From Alistipes senegalensis JC50 (GTDB taxonomy: Bacteria; Bacteroidota; Bacteroidia; Bacteroidales; Rikenellaceae): 64,000 bases of DNA. The notes beneath the pieces are model-generated. The model did not search any database, was not told the origin of the DNA, and was given only the letters and a program-made list of their open reading frames with translations. Both the position numbers and the translations under genes were made by a program. The number at the start of each line of letters is the position of its first letter. Positions within the stretch are counted from its first letter, which is position 1. The DNA is taken from assembly GCF_025145645.1 (NCBI RefSeq), contig NZ_CP102252.1, forward strand, positions 3,658,001 through 3,722,000. The letters run 5' to 3'. Positions 42,901-50,999 of this stretch are shown here, one piece after another.

Positions 42901-43138
42901 ACAGATTCAGCCCGACGCCGTGCTGATGGATATTCAGATGCCCGTGATGGACGGCCTGAAAGCCACGCAGCAGATTCGCCGGAGCGGGAGCCGGGTGCCG
43001 ATCATCGCCGTGACGGCCTACGCCTACGACCGCGACCGTCAGAAAGCCCTCGAAGCGGGATGCGACGAATACCTCGCCAAACCCCTCACGGGCGATACGC
43101 TGCGGCAGACGCTGCACAGACTGCTGGCGGGAGAATGA
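39941..43138 (+). CDS. Hybrid two-component sensor kinase with PAS and GAF domains
   Basis: 1065 residues, no membrane span visible, so probably cytoplasmic. In order: PAS (about 1-115), GAF (about 130-300, with YIIEFDWEQRTHNC), three further PAS domains (about 310-430, 435-560 and 565-690), HisKA with His713 (ANMSHEIRTPLNAIVGFS), HATPase_c (FINNAVKFTAEG; GLGLSISKSIVEQMGG) and a receiver domain with Asp997 (VLMDIQMPVMDG) and YLAKPL. Signals sensed by the PAS and GAF domains would lead to phosphotransfer from His to Asp inside one protein. There is no output domain or partner regulator nearby. Monocistronic, with its own promoter. Confidence 0.92.
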   Translation: MKENEILRAVLQDTGTGWWEADMTRRIFHMSDFLQRLLRYSTPEVGFDEMKSLIPEAYAEIFGPGNCLLQDAHTPKRAIPLIAPDGRRLWLQWKVLGRETTPDGRDVMTGYVQQIEFEPPSENGRDRVRIDNLLYRLNSISHTLLALLHSGRTRDTVNKILYEVLTMFRGDRAYIIEFDWEQRTHNCTYEVTAAGVSCEQERLSSLSMEDFPWWTERVTKGNSIILSDIRDLPPEAAGEHGLLAAQKIKSLLIMPLASRDKVWGYAGIDIVDRRREWTDEDCQWFASLANIIGLCLDLQRSEQAAQADRLYLQNLYRHMPMGYLRMKMIGDEAGRPRDYRVIDTNDAADKMLNLPREFYVGHLASELGGELAPVLEDASEVLRTGRYVEGHIGLERDEKLYLNYILYSPCAEEVVAFFSDLTEVHKAHEVLYRNERFLRNIFDNIQVGVELYAPDGTLIDINNKDMEIFGVTREEALGLNFFENPLVPQDAREGVRAGLEQAFYVNYPFERLNGYYTSSKTGFWEIYTTVNMLYDIEGNISNFMLINIDNTEINRAHTRLAEFESSFALVSKLGKMGFCRFDLLTRAGSGVPQWYRNLGERPDTPLDRIIGVYDHVDPVDRASILENIARVKAGTSDSFNLDLHILNDDGTEKWTRINVVRNPMNNDPSKIEMVSVNYDITELKMTERNLIEAKNKAEVSDRLKSAFLANMSHEIRTPLNAIVGFSNLLTETDDPEERRDYLRVVEENNDLLLTLISDILDLSKIEAGTFEFNYGPVDVNQMCEEVVRSLSLKVQGRPVELRFVGPGSPCFILGDKGRLTQVITNFINNAVKFTAEGSITLSYAVEGTSIRFAVEDTGSGIDKEHLDNIFERFVKLNSFVQGTGLGLSISKSIVEQMGGRIGVESEPGEGACFWFTVPMGTPEALPDSDTACPPRMTAQPASRGGRRPVLLIAEDTDSNYLLLSLMLRKEYEVIRAGDGEEVVRLCEQIQPDAVLMDIQMPVMDGLKATQQIRRSGSRVPIIAVTAYAYDRDRQKALEAGCDEYLAKPLTGDTLRQTLHRLLAGE

Positions 43139-43191
43139 GCGGCCGGAGAGCGGAAATTTTCCGCCATGACCGATATTTCGGAAAAAAGCAC

Positions 43192-43199
43192 TATCTTTG
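43192..43199 (+). promoter_or_regulatory. -7 box of the tmRNA gene
   Basis: TATCTTTG lies 37 bp before the mature tmRNA start at 43236, so the primary transcript would carry a short 5' extension. No TTTG at the right distance was found. Confidence 0.55.
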
Positions 43200-43235
43200 C
43201 ATCGGTTTCCGATTGGCTTTGCGCCGGAAAAACCC

Positions 43236-43636
43236 GGGGGTGCCCGGTTTTGACAGCAGGCAGAGTTTGATTGTAAGCACGTCGAGCGCTGTGCGGCGGC
43301 TCGTTAATCCCGATGCTCGAACTACAAATGGCAATAACAGCCTTGCACTCGCTGCCTAATTTTCAAGGAAAATTGGCTTAATCACCGAAGCCCAGGCGCT
43401 TTGGCGACGAGTATCCCGAAGGGGCGTTCCGCTCTTTAACGGCTCTTCATACGGGGTATCATTCATTTAGAGATAGTGCGGCGGAGTGTTCCGGCCGTCG
43501 TGCGAAATTTTAGGAACTGGGCCCTGTGTTCGGTCGCTGCCTGCCAGGCACGGGGAGAAGGATCAAATGGCGGCTAAACGTGTAGAAAGCTTTCGGGTTC
43601 CCTGTTTGGACGCGGGTTCGACTCCCGCCACCTCCA
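43236..43636 (+). ncRNA. ssrA: Transfer-messenger RNA (tmRNA)
   Basis: About 401 nt. The 5' end GGGGGTG pairs with the 3' CACCTCC, and the T arm GGTTCGACTCC closes the tRNA-like domain; discriminator A is at 43636 and CCA is not encoded. The resume reading frame at 43330-43359 encodes the tag GNNSLALAA followed by a stop, which resembles the tags of related Bacteroidota in ending ALAA. tmRNA rescues ribosomes stalled on broken mRNAs and marks the product for proteolysis. A strong terminator follows immediately. Helix-rich pseudoknot regions lie between 43360 and 43590. Confidence 0.95.
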
Positions 43637-43640
43637 CGAA

Positions 43641-43668
43641 AAGACGAGCGATACCGCTCGTCTTTTTT
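43641..43668 (+). terminator. Terminator of tmRNA
   Basis: AAGACGAGCG (43641-43650) pairs perfectly with CGCTCGTCTT (43655-43664), followed by T residues. It begins 5 bp after the tmRNA 3' end. Confidence 0.9.
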
Positions 43669-43776
43669 TGCGGAGCCGATAGACGCTCCGGCCGGTGCGA
43701 AGGTTCTCCGGTCCGCCGCACGGAAGCCGCCGTCGAAGAAATGGGGAAAAGAGACGGAAAATTCGGCCGAAAAGTT

Positions 43777-43784
43777 TATCTTTG
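43777..43784 (+). promoter_or_regulatory. -7 box of purT
   Basis: TATCTTTG matches TAnnTTTG, about 76 bp before purT. No clear -33 partner was seen and no purine riboswitch was recognised in the leader. Confidence 0.5.
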
Positions 43785-43859
43785 CGTTGCGAAACGCCCG
43801 GCGGGATGCCGATTCCGCAGGCGAAATGGATTCGATACCGTTTTTAATTACATACCTTT

Positions 43860-45029
43860 ATGAAAAAGATACTGCTTCTGGGCTCGGGCGAACTGGGCAA
43901 GGAGTTCGTGATTGCGGCTCAGCGGCTGGGCCAGACCGTCGTGGCATGCGACAAATATGCGGGAGCTCCCGCGATGCAGGTGGCCGACGCCTTCGAGGTC
44001 TTCGACATGCTCGACGGCGACGCACTGGCGGCGGCGGTCGCCAAACACCGTCCCGATGTCATCGTTCCCGAAATCGAGGCTATCCGCACCGAACGTCTCT
44101 ACGATTTCGAACGGGCCGGGGTGCAGGTGGCGCCGAGCGCCCGGGCCGTGAATTTCACGATGAACCGCAAGGCCATCCGCGACCTGGCGGCCAAGGAACT
44201 GGGACTGAAAACCGCCCGTTATTTCTATGCCACGTCGTTCGAGGAGTTGCAGCAGGCCGCCGAAAAGATCGGCTTCCCCTGCGTGGTGAAACCGCTGATG
44301 TCCTCCTCGGGCAAGGGTCAGTCGGTGGTGAAGGCTCCCGAAGAGCTGGAACAGGCATGGCGCTACGGCTGCGAAGGTTCGCGCGGCGACATCCGCGAAC
44401 TGATCGTCGAGGAGTTCATCCGTTTCGACAGCGAAATCACGCTGCTGACCGTCACCCAGAAGAACGGCCCGACGCTGTTCTGCCCGCCGATCGGCCATGT
44501 GCAGAAGGGCGGCGACTACCGCGAGAGCTTCCAGTCTCCCGAGATCGCTCCCGAACACCTTGCCGAGGCGCAGCGCATGGCTGCGGCCGTCACCGAAGCG
44601 CTCACCGGCGCCGGGCTGTGGGGCGTGGAATTTTTCCTGAGCCACGACAACGGGGTCTATTTCTCCGAACTGTCGCCCCGTCCGCACGATACGGGCATGG
44701 TGACGCTGGCCGGAACGCAGAATCTCAACGAGTTCGAACTCCACCTGCGGGCCGTGCTGGGGATTCCGATCCCGGCCATTACGTTCGAGCGGCTGGGCGC
44801 CAGCGCCGTGATCCTCTCGCCCGTGGCGACGCAGACGCCGCATTACGAAGGCGTGGAGGAGGCCGTGGCCGACGATCCCCGCACCGACATCCGCATTTTC
44901 GGGAAGCCCGTGGCGCGCGTGAACCGCCGCATGGGCGTCGTCGTGGGCTACGAGCCGCTGGGCAGCGATCTCGACGCCCTGCGCGACCGCGTGAAGGCCG
45001 CCGCCGCGAAGGTGAAAGTGACGGAGTAG
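43860..45029 (+). CDS. purT: Formate-dependent phosphoribosylglycinamide formyltransferase
   Basis: 389 residues, ATP-grasp fold. The N-terminal nucleotide-binding part starts KKILLLGSGELGKEFVIAAQ, followed by VACDKYAGAPAMQVA, IVPEIEAIRTERLYDFE, and GFPCVVKPLMSSSGKGQS as the ATP-grasp loop. The C-terminal part has VEFFLSHDNGVYFSELSPRP, with the metal-binding acidic residues, and AVLGIPIP. PurT uses formate and ATP to formylate GAR in purine synthesis, an alternative to folate-dependent PurN. It begins 230 bp after the tmRNA and is on its own promoter. Length is standard. Confidence 0.95.
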   Translation: MKKILLLGSGELGKEFVIAAQRLGQTVVACDKYAGAPAMQVADAFEVFDMLDGDALAAAVAKHRPDVIVPEIEAIRTERLYDFERAGVQVAPSARAVNFTMNRKAIRDLAAKELGLKTARYFYATSFEELQQAAEKIGFPCVVKPLMSSSGKGQSVVKAPEELEQAWRYGCEGSRGDIRELIVEEFIRFDSEITLLTVTQKNGPTLFCPPIGHVQKGGDYRESFQSPEIAPEHLAEAQRMAAAVTEALTGAGLWGVEFFLSHDNGVYFSELSPRPHDTGMVTLAGTQNLNEFELHLRAVLGIPIPAITFERLGASAVILSPVATQTPHYEGVEEAVADDPRTDIRIFGKPVARVNRRMGVVVGYEPLGSDLDALRDRVKAAAAKVKVTE

Positions 45030-45083
45030 CGACCGGGCGTCCCGGCGCGAGGAGAGACAAGAACGACCCCAAAAACAGATAAG

Positions 45084-46217
45084 ATGTCAGACGTTTCGGC
45101 AGCCGCATTTGCGGATACCAAACCGCATTATAACATTCTCGACGGACTGCGCGGCGTGGCCGCGTTGACGGTCGTGTGCTTTCATCTGTTCGAGGCTTAT
45201 GCGACCAGCCACCTCGACCAGCGGATCAACCACGGCTACCTGGCCGTCGATTTCTTCTTCATCCTCTCGGGTTTCGTCATCGGCTACGCCTACGACGACC
45301 GTTGGACGAAGATGACGGTCGGGGAGTTCCTCAAACGGCGTTTCATCCGCCTGCACCCGATGGTCGTCATCGGCGCCCTGATCGGCGCCGTGATGTTCTA
45401 TTTCCAGGGATGCTCCGTCTGGGACGTATCTACGGTGTCGGTCGGGGCGCTGCTCCTCGCCACGCTGATGAACGCTCTGCTGATTCCGGCGACCCCCGGG
45501 GCCGAAATCCGGGGCGTGGGGGAGATGTACCCGCTGAACGGCCCCAGCTGGTCGCTGTTCTTCGAATACATCGGCAACATCCTTTATGCCTTCTTCATCC
45601 GGCTGCTTCCGACCCGTGCGCTCGCCGTTCTGGTCCTGCTGACCGCCTGCGGACTGGCGGCATTCGCCGTCTGGGGACCGCTCGGCGACTTGTGCGTGGG
45701 GTTCGCGCTGACGGAGGAGAACATCCTCGGCGGTTCCCTGCGTCTGCTGTTCGCATTCCCGGCAGGTCTGCTGCTGGCACGGATATTCAGACCCGTAAAG
45801 ATTAAAGGTGCGTTCTGGATCGGTGGTATCGCCATCGTCGCCATCTCCGCCGTGCCGCGCATCGGAGGCGGCGAGCACCTGTGGATGAACGGAATTTACG
45901 ATGCCGTCTGCGCCATCGTCCTCTTCCCGGCGATCGTCTGGCTGGCGGCTTCGGGCAGGACCACCGACCGGATAACCACGCGGGTCTGCAAATTCCTGGG
46001 CGACATCTCCTATCCGCTCTATATGGTCCACTATCCCTTCATATACCTTTATTATGCGTGGGTCAAGAACGAAGAACTGACTTTCGCTGAGTCCCTGCCC
46101 GGCGCTGCGGCGCTGGTCGCGGGCTCGGTTCTGCTGGCATGGCTGTGTCTGAAACTCTACGACGAACCCGTCCGCCGCTTCCTGTCGAAGCACCTGCTGC
46201 GGACCGAAAAAAAGTGA
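45084..46217 (+). CDS. Membrane acyltransferase, family 3 (paralog 1)
   Basis: 377 residues with about ten membrane spans. The N-terminus YNILDGLRGVAALTVVCFHL carries the family's conserved DGLRG-xxx-VVxFH motif with the putative catalytic His. Further family marks are YLAVDFFFILSGFVIGYAYD and RRFIRLHPMVVIGA, and a C-terminal ISYPLYMVHYPF. Such proteins transfer acetyl or other acyl groups to surface sugars, lipids or peptides. It is 43% or so alike by eye to the second copy downstream and separated from it only by a cyclophilin gene, suggesting local duplication. Substrate unknown. Confidence 0.9.
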   Translation: MSDVSAAAFADTKPHYNILDGLRGVAALTVVCFHLFEAYATSHLDQRINHGYLAVDFFFILSGFVIGYAYDDRWTKMTVGEFLKRRFIRLHPMVVIGALIGAVMFYFQGCSVWDVSTVSVGALLLATLMNALLIPATPGAEIRGVGEMYPLNGPSWSLFFEYIGNILYAFFIRLLPTRALAVLVLLTACGLAAFAVWGPLGDLCVGFALTEENILGGSLRLLFAFPAGLLLARIFRPVKIKGAFWIGGIAIVAISAVPRIGGGEHLWMNGIYDAVCAIVLFPAIVWLAASGRTTDRITTRVCKFLGDISYPLYMVHYPFIYLYYAWVKNEELTFAESLPGAAALVAGSVLLAWLCLKLYDEPVRRFLSKHLLRTEKK

Positions 46218-46239
46218 TACACATCAATCAAGCGACGAT

Positions 46240-46680
46240 ATGAAAAAATACGCAATCATTTCGACCGAAAAAGGGGTGATGAAAGCCGAGCTTTACGCCG
46301 CCGAAACTCCCGGAACCGTGGCCAATTTCGTCGAGCTGGCCGAACACAATTTCTACGACGGACTGACGTTCCACCGCGTGATTCCCGACTTCGTGATCCA
46401 GGGCGGATGCCCCAAGGGCGACGGTACGGGAGGTCCGGGCTACACCATCAAGTGCGAGACTTCGGCTCCGCGCCAGCGTCACGACCGCGGTGTGCTCTCG
46501 ATGGCCCACGCCGGGCGCGACACGGGAGGTTCGCAGTTCTTCATCTGCCACAACCGCGAAAACACCCGACATCTCGACGGCCGCCACACCTGCTTCGGAC
46601 AAGTGGTCGAAGGATTGGACGTGATCGACGACATCCGTCCCGGCGACAAGATTCTATCCATCCGAATCGTCGAAGAGTAA
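46240..46680 (+). CDS. Cyclophilin-type peptidyl-prolyl isomerase
   Basis: 146 residues with no signal peptide, so cytoplasmic. NFVELAEHNFYDGLTFHRVI has the catalytic Arg, then FVIQGGCPKGDGTGGPG, and RGVLSMAHAGRDTGGSQFF and LDGRHTCFGQVVEGLDV complete the cyclophilin active-site set. The enzyme speeds cis-trans proline isomerisation in folding. It lies 22 bp after the first acyltransferase and 4 bp before the second, so the three are probably one operon. Confidence 0.94.
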   Translation: MKKYAIISTEKGVMKAELYAAETPGTVANFVELAEHNFYDGLTFHRVIPDFVIQGGCPKGDGTGGPGYTIKCETSAPRQRHDRGVLSMAHAGRDTGGSQFFICHNRENTRHLDGRHTCFGQVVEGLDVIDDIRPGDKILSIRIVEE

Positions 46681-46684
46681 GCCT

Positions 46685-47833
46685 ATGACTGCAACCTCTG
46701 CCGGTTATCTGGCCTCCAAACCTCGCTACGAGATCCTCGACGGACTTCGCGGCGTGGCGGCGCTGATCGTGGTGGCCTTCCACCTCTTCGAGACCTACTC
46801 CGGGGGACAGGCTTTCCAGATTCTCAACCACGGCTATCTGGCCGTCGATTTCTTCTTCGTGCTTTCGGGCTTCGTTATCGGCTATGCCTACGACGACCGC
46901 TGGAACCGCATGTCGCTCAAAGATTTCTTCAAACGGCGGCTCATCCGCCTGCATCCGATGGTTGTCATGGGGTCGGTCATCGGGGCGCTTTTCTTCTATT
47001 TCCAGGCCGCGGCGTTCCCGATGATCGCCGACGTGGCGTGGTGGAAAGTGCTGCTGATCTGCCTGCTCGCCTGCACGATTCTCCCCGCGCCTCCGGCGTG
47101 GGACATCCGCGGGTGGGGTGAAACCAGTCCGTTGAACGGTCCCGCGTGGTCGCTGCTCTACGAGTACATAGCCAACATCCTCTATGCGCTCGTCATCCGC
47201 CGTTTTTCGAAACTCCTGCTCGGCTTCTTCGTGGCCGCAGCCGCGGTGCTGACCCTCGATCTCACGCTGAACCTCAATCTCTTCGGCCTGCTTTCGGCCG
47301 ACCGTTCCGTGGCATGGACCGTCATCGGCGGATGGAGCGTCACTCCGGAGCAGATTTACATCGGCTTCTCGCGCCTGCTGTACCCCTTCTTCGCGGGACT
47401 GCTGCTCTCGCGCCTCGGGGCATTGATCCGGGTGCGGGGCGGATTCTGGTGGTGTTCGCTGCTCATTGCGGCGGCGTTGGTCATGCCTCATGTCGGCGAT
47501 CCCTCGACACCGTGGTTCAACGGCGTCTATCAGGCGCTGGTGATCCTGCTCGTCTTCCCGCTGATCGTCTCGATGGGTGCCGGAAGCCGCGTCACGGATG
47601 CCAAATCCATCGCCGTCTGCAAATTCCTCGGCGAAATATCCTATCCGCTTTATATCACGCATTATCCGCTGGTCTATATGCAGATGGCATGGGCTGCGGG
47701 CAATCCCGATGCGCCGCTCAGCACGCATATCTTCGTCAGCGTCTCGGTATTCATCATGTCTGTCGGACTGGCCTGGGCCTGCCTGAAGCTCTACGACCTG
47801 CCCGTCCGCGAGTGGCTCACCCGTCCCCGCTAA
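46685..47833 (+). CDS. Membrane acyltransferase, family 3 (paralog 2)
   Basis: 382 residues with about ten membrane spans, very like the product at 45084-46217. The DGLRGVAALIVVAFHLFE motif with the conserved His, YLAVDFFFVLSGFVIGYAYD, RRLIRLHPMVVMGSV and a C-terminal ISYPLYITHYPL are all kept. The two copies differ most in the middle loops, which may mean different acceptor substrates. It starts 4 bp after the cyclophilin gene. A hairpin downstream is shared with the convergent aminotransferase gene. Confidence 0.9.
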   Translation: MTATSAGYLASKPRYEILDGLRGVAALIVVAFHLFETYSGGQAFQILNHGYLAVDFFFVLSGFVIGYAYDDRWNRMSLKDFFKRRLIRLHPMVVMGSVIGALFFYFQAAAFPMIADVAWWKVLLICLLACTILPAPPAWDIRGWGETSPLNGPAWSLLYEYIANILYALVIRRFSKLLLGFFVAAAAVLTLDLTLNLNLFGLLSADRSVAWTVIGGWSVTPEQIYIGFSRLLYPFFAGLLLSRLGALIRVRGGFWWCSLLIAAALVMPHVGDPSTPWFNGVYQALVILLVFPLIVSMGAGSRVTDAKSIAVCKFLGEISYPLYITHYPLVYMQMAWAAGNPDAPLSTHIFVSVSVFIMSVGLAWACLKLYDLPVREWLTRPR

Positions 47834-47900
47834 AAGGCAGGGCTTAGAGGCGATAACGCTATCCGGCCTGTTCTGCGCTTCCGCCGTCGAACATAACAAA

Positions 47901-47936
47901 ACAGAGAGCCGCTCCTTTTCGGGGGCGGCTCTCTGT
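47901..47936. terminator. Terminator between acyltransferase and aminotransferase genes
   Basis: ACAGAGAGCCGC (47901-47912) pairs perfectly over 12 bp with GCGGCTCTCTGT (47925-47936). It lies between convergent genes and can serve both directions. Confidence 0.8.
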
Positions 47937-47954
47937 TCTCGTATGTCGCGGCGT

Positions 47955-49142
47955 TTACTTGCCGAAAGCGATCTTGATCTTGTCGGTGGCCTTTTTCAAC
48001 AGCTCCTCAGGGCAGCAGAGGGTGATGCGGATGTAGTGCTTGCCCTCCGATCCGAAGATTCCGCCGGGGGTCAGGAACACGTCGGTCTTCTCCATCACCT
48101 CGTCCGAGAATGCAAAGCTGTCGCCCTCGTAGCCCTCGGGCAGCTCGGCCCACACGAACAGGCCGGCCTGACCCTTGCGGTAGCGGCATCCCAGCGCGTC
48201 GAGCAGTTCGTATGCCTGCTTCTCGCGGCCGTAGTAGATGTCGTTCAGCTCCTTGAACCACTCCTCACCCAGCGACAGCGCCGTGGCGGCAGCGGCCTGA
48301 ATGGGGTAGAACATACCCGAGTCCATGTTCGACTTGAAGGTCAGGATCGAGTCGATCCACTCCTTTTTGCCCACCACGACGCCCACGCGCCAGCCGGCCA
48401 TCGAGTGGCCTTTCGACAACGAGTTCATCTCCAGCGCCACATCCTTCGCGCCCTCGGCCTCCATGATCGAGATCGGGTGTTCGGCGTTGCGGATGAAGCT
48501 GTAAGGATTGTCGTGCACGATCAGGATATTGTGCTTGGCGCCGAAATCGACGATCTTCTGGAACAGCTCCATCGAGGGCGTCTGTCCCGTCGGCATGTTG
48601 GGATAGTTGACGAGCATCATCTTCACGCCGTCGAGCCCGGCCTTTTCGATCGCGTCGAAATCGGGGTAGAAATTGGTCTGCTTGTTCAGCGCATAGGGCA
48701 GCATCTCGCCGCCTGCCAGACGCACGGCAGCCGAATAGGTGGGGTAGCCGGGGTTCGGGACGAGAACCTTGTCGCCCTTATTGAGGAACGTCATGCAGAT
48801 ATGCATGATACCCTCCTTCGAACCGATCAGGGGCAGCACCTCCGATTTGAAATCGAGCTCCGTGCGGTACCATTTCTTGTACCAGTCGGCAAAAGCCTTT
48901 CGCAGGATGGGTTCGCCCTGATAGGACATGTATTTGTGCACGTCGGGACGCTGCGCCTCTTTCGCAAGGCGGTCGATCACGGAGTGGTGGGGCGGCAGGT
49001 CGGGGCTGCCCATGGCCAGTTTTACGATCTGGCGGCCCGTTGCCGCTTCGATCTCGGCGATCTCGCGCAGACGGCGCGAAAAATAGTACTCTCCGATGCC
49101 GTCCAGCCGGTGCGAACGGGCGATGTTGACTGCTTTTGCCAT
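47955..49142 (-). CDS. PLP-dependent class I/II aminotransferase
   Basis: 395 residues. The fold-type I pattern is clear: KLAMGSPDLPPHHSVIDRL, GSKEGIMHICMTFLNKGDKV, VPNPGYPTYSAAVRLAGG, NYPNMPTGQ, and the Schiff-base lysine in EMNSLSKGHSMAGWRVG. Conserved Arg in YIRITLC at the C-terminus binds the substrate carboxylate. Members of this group use aspartate, alanine, or LL-diaminopimelate; the subgroup cannot be fixed by eye, and DapL- and alanine-type are both possible. It is a single cytoplasmic enzyme with a TATCTTTG box upstream. Confidence 0.86.
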   Translation of the reverse strand: MAKAVNIARSHRLDGIGEYYFSRRLREIAEIEAATGRQIVKLAMGSPDLPPHHSVIDRLAKEAQRPDVHKYMSYQGEPILRKAFADWYKKWYRTELDFKSEVLPLIGSKEGIMHICMTFLNKGDKVLVPNPGYPTYSAAVRLAGGEMLPYALNKQTNFYPDFDAIEKAGLDGVKMMLVNYPNMPTGQTPSMELFQKIVDFGAKHNILIVHDNPYSFIRNAEHPISIMEAEGAKDVALEMNSLSKGHSMAGWRVGVVVGKKEWIDSILTFKSNMDSGMFYPIQAAAATALSLGEEWFKELNDIYYGREKQAYELLDALGCRYRKGQAGLFVWAELPEGYEGDSFAFSDEVMEKTDVFLTPGGIFGSEGKHYIRITLCCPEELLKKATDKIKIAFGK

Positions 49143-49176
49143 AGCTTGAATTATGTTTGGGATTATGATTTCCGGA

Positions 49177-49184
49177 CAAAGATA
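49177..49184 (-). promoter_or_regulatory. -7 box of the aminotransferase gene
   Basis: On the minus strand TATCTTTG lies about 35 bp before the start at 49142. The -33 region is A/T-rich without a clear TTTG. Confidence 0.5.
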
Positions 49185-49220
49185 GGAAATAATGGAAATA
49201 TTAAAAAATTATAGGAACAA

Positions 49221-49244
49221 AAAAAGCGGCCCGGGCCGCTTTTT
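49221..49244. terminator. Perfect palindromic terminator beside the AspT/YidE-type transporter
   Basis: AAAAAGCGGCCC (49221-49232) is the exact complement of GGGCCGCTTTTT (49233-49244), so the whole 24 bp is one palindrome ending 1 bp from the stop codon of the transporter. It functions as a terminator after the leftward transporter. Confidence 0.85.
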
Positions 49245-49245
49245 G

Positions 49246-50910
49246 TTACAATGCGAACAGTATGAATATTTGCGCTGTCAGGACCCGCAGGAACATCACT
49301 ACGGGATAGACCGTCGAATAGCCCACGGCGGGCATGTCGTTTCCGGCCGTGGCGTTGGCATAGGCCAGCGCCGGGGGATCGGTCATCGCGCCGGCGATCA
49401 TTCCCATGAGCGTATAGTAGTTCATTTTCAGCTTCAGCCGTGCGAAGAGCGAGACGATCAGCAGGGGTACGACCGTGATGATCACGCCGTAGCCGATCCA
49501 GCGGTAACCGCCTCCCGCAATGGCGTCGATGAATCCGTCCCCGGCGCCGATTCCCACGGCTGCGAGGAACAGCGCGATGCCGATTTCGCGCAGCATGAGG
49601 TTGGCGCTCATGGTGGTATAGGTCACCAGGTGGAAGTGGGTTCCGAAGCGTCCGATCAGGATCGCCACGATCAGCGGACCGCCCGCCAGACCCAGTTTCA
49701 CGGGCTGCGGAACGTTCATCAGGGGAATCGATCCCAGCAGCACTCCGAGGGCGATGCCCACGAAGATCGTCACCAGATTGGGCTGGTTGAGCTTTTTGAG
49801 CGAGTTGCCCAGCACGTCGGCCACCTGTGTCACGGCCTTCTCGGGTCCCACGACCATCACGCGGTCGCCGACCTGCAATTCGAGCCCCTGATAGGGGATC
49901 AGATCCACTCCGGCGCGGTTGACGCGGGTGATCGTGATTCCGTATTTGGTCCGCAGGCGGAGATCGGAGAATTTCTTGCCGTTGATCGACGATTTGGTGA
50001 TCAGGATGCGCCGCGAGATCAGCTCGGCATTGGGCGTGTTGTTGCCCCAGTCCTCGTCGGTGAGCTCCACGCGATGCCCGAAGAAAGCCACGACGGCTTC
50101 GACATCCTCGGCCTGACAGATGATCCACAGCTTGTCACCCAGACGGAGCACGCTGTCGGCGTCGGCCATCGTGATCTCCCCGTCGGTGTGCCTGATGCGC
50201 GAAATCACGAACTGACGGTTGACCAGATCGCGCATGTATCCCACCGTGCGTCCGTCGAGCATCGAGTTGGTGAACTCCACGGAGACTTTCTCGGCGAATT
50301 TCTGCTCCTTGGAGAGTGCGGCCAGCGCCTCGTCCTCTTTTTCGAATTTCACACGCAGGGCATAGCGGATGAAGATCATCGTGAAGATGATGCCCACCAC
50401 GCCCAGCGGATAGGCCACGGCGTAGCCCAGCGCGACGCTGGGATCGCTGAATCCCGAGGCGTCGGCATAAGCCTGCTGTGCGGCGCCCAGTCCGGGGGTG
50501 TTGGTCACGGCGCCCGAGAGGATGCCGACCATCGTCGGAATGGGCGTTCCGGTCACGACGTGGATGACATAGGCCGTTGCGACGCCCAGCAGGACGATCG
50601 CCGTGGCGCATCCCACGAGAGTGATTCCGCCGTGCTTGAACGACGCGAAGAATCCCGGGCCGACTTGCAGTCCGATCGAAAAGACGAAAAGGATCAGTCC
50701 GAATTCCTGCACGAAGTGCCTCACTTCACCGTTGACGGTCATCCCGAAATGGCTGAACAGGATGCCGACGAACAGTATCCATGTGACACCCAGCGAAATG
50801 CCTCCGATTTTAACTTTTCCCAACAGAATGCCGATGGTGATTACCAACGCGAAAATAAGTACGGCATGGGCAATGCCGTTGCCGAAAAACAGGGTATACA
50901 ACCACTCCAT
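49246..50910 (-). CDS. AspT/YidE-type membrane transporter with two TrkA_C domains
   Basis: 554 residues. Two AspT-type membrane halves (about 1-180 and 380-554, with GLILFVFSIGLQVGPGFFAS and LALFLAAVGIGAGDGFID-like segments) flank two TrkA_C/RCK_C domains (about 195-370: TVGYMRDLVNRQFVISRI; KYGITITRVNRAGVDLIPYQ). This layout is that of the YidE/AspT family of putative exchangers. AspT exchanges aspartate and alanine, but most relatives have no known substrate. It ends directly at a perfect palindrome. The neighbours lrgAB also encode small-molecule or holin-like membrane proteins, but on separate promoters. Confidence 0.85.
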   Translation of the reverse strand: MEWLYTLFFGNGIAHAVLIFALVITIGILLGKVKIGGISLGVTWILFVGILFSHFGMTVNGEVRHFVQEFGLILFVFSIGLQVGPGFFASFKHGGITLVGCATAIVLLGVATAYVIHVVTGTPIPTMVGILSGAVTNTPGLGAAQQAYADASGFSDPSVALGYAVAYPLGVVGIIFTMIFIRYALRVKFEKEDEALAALSKEQKFAEKVSVEFTNSMLDGRTVGYMRDLVNRQFVISRIRHTDGEITMADADSVLRLGDKLWIICQAEDVEAVVAFFGHRVELTDEDWGNNTPNAELISRRILITKSSINGKKFSDLRLRTKYGITITRVNRAGVDLIPYQGLELQVGDRVMVVGPEKAVTQVADVLGNSLKKLNQPNLVTIFVGIALGVLLGSIPLMNVPQPVKLGLAGGPLIVAILIGRFGTHFHLVTYTTMSANLMLREIGIALFLAAVGIGAGDGFIDAIAGGGYRWIGYGVIITVVPLLIVSLFARLKLKMNYYTLMGMIAGAMTDPPALAYANATAGNDMPAVGYSTVYPVVMFLRVLTAQIFILFAL

Positions 50911-50999
50911 ATTAACCTAATTTTGTGCCTTTTGTCGAGTCGGGCGCAAAATTACTACTTATCGCAGAAATAAAAAACTTTTCGGGAAAAGAATTTTCC

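Noticed and set aside
42895..43359. Rightward frame ending in NGNNSLALAA
   Set aside because: Its end is the tmRNA tag frame; the rest is a shadow of the hybrid kinase gene. No separate protein.
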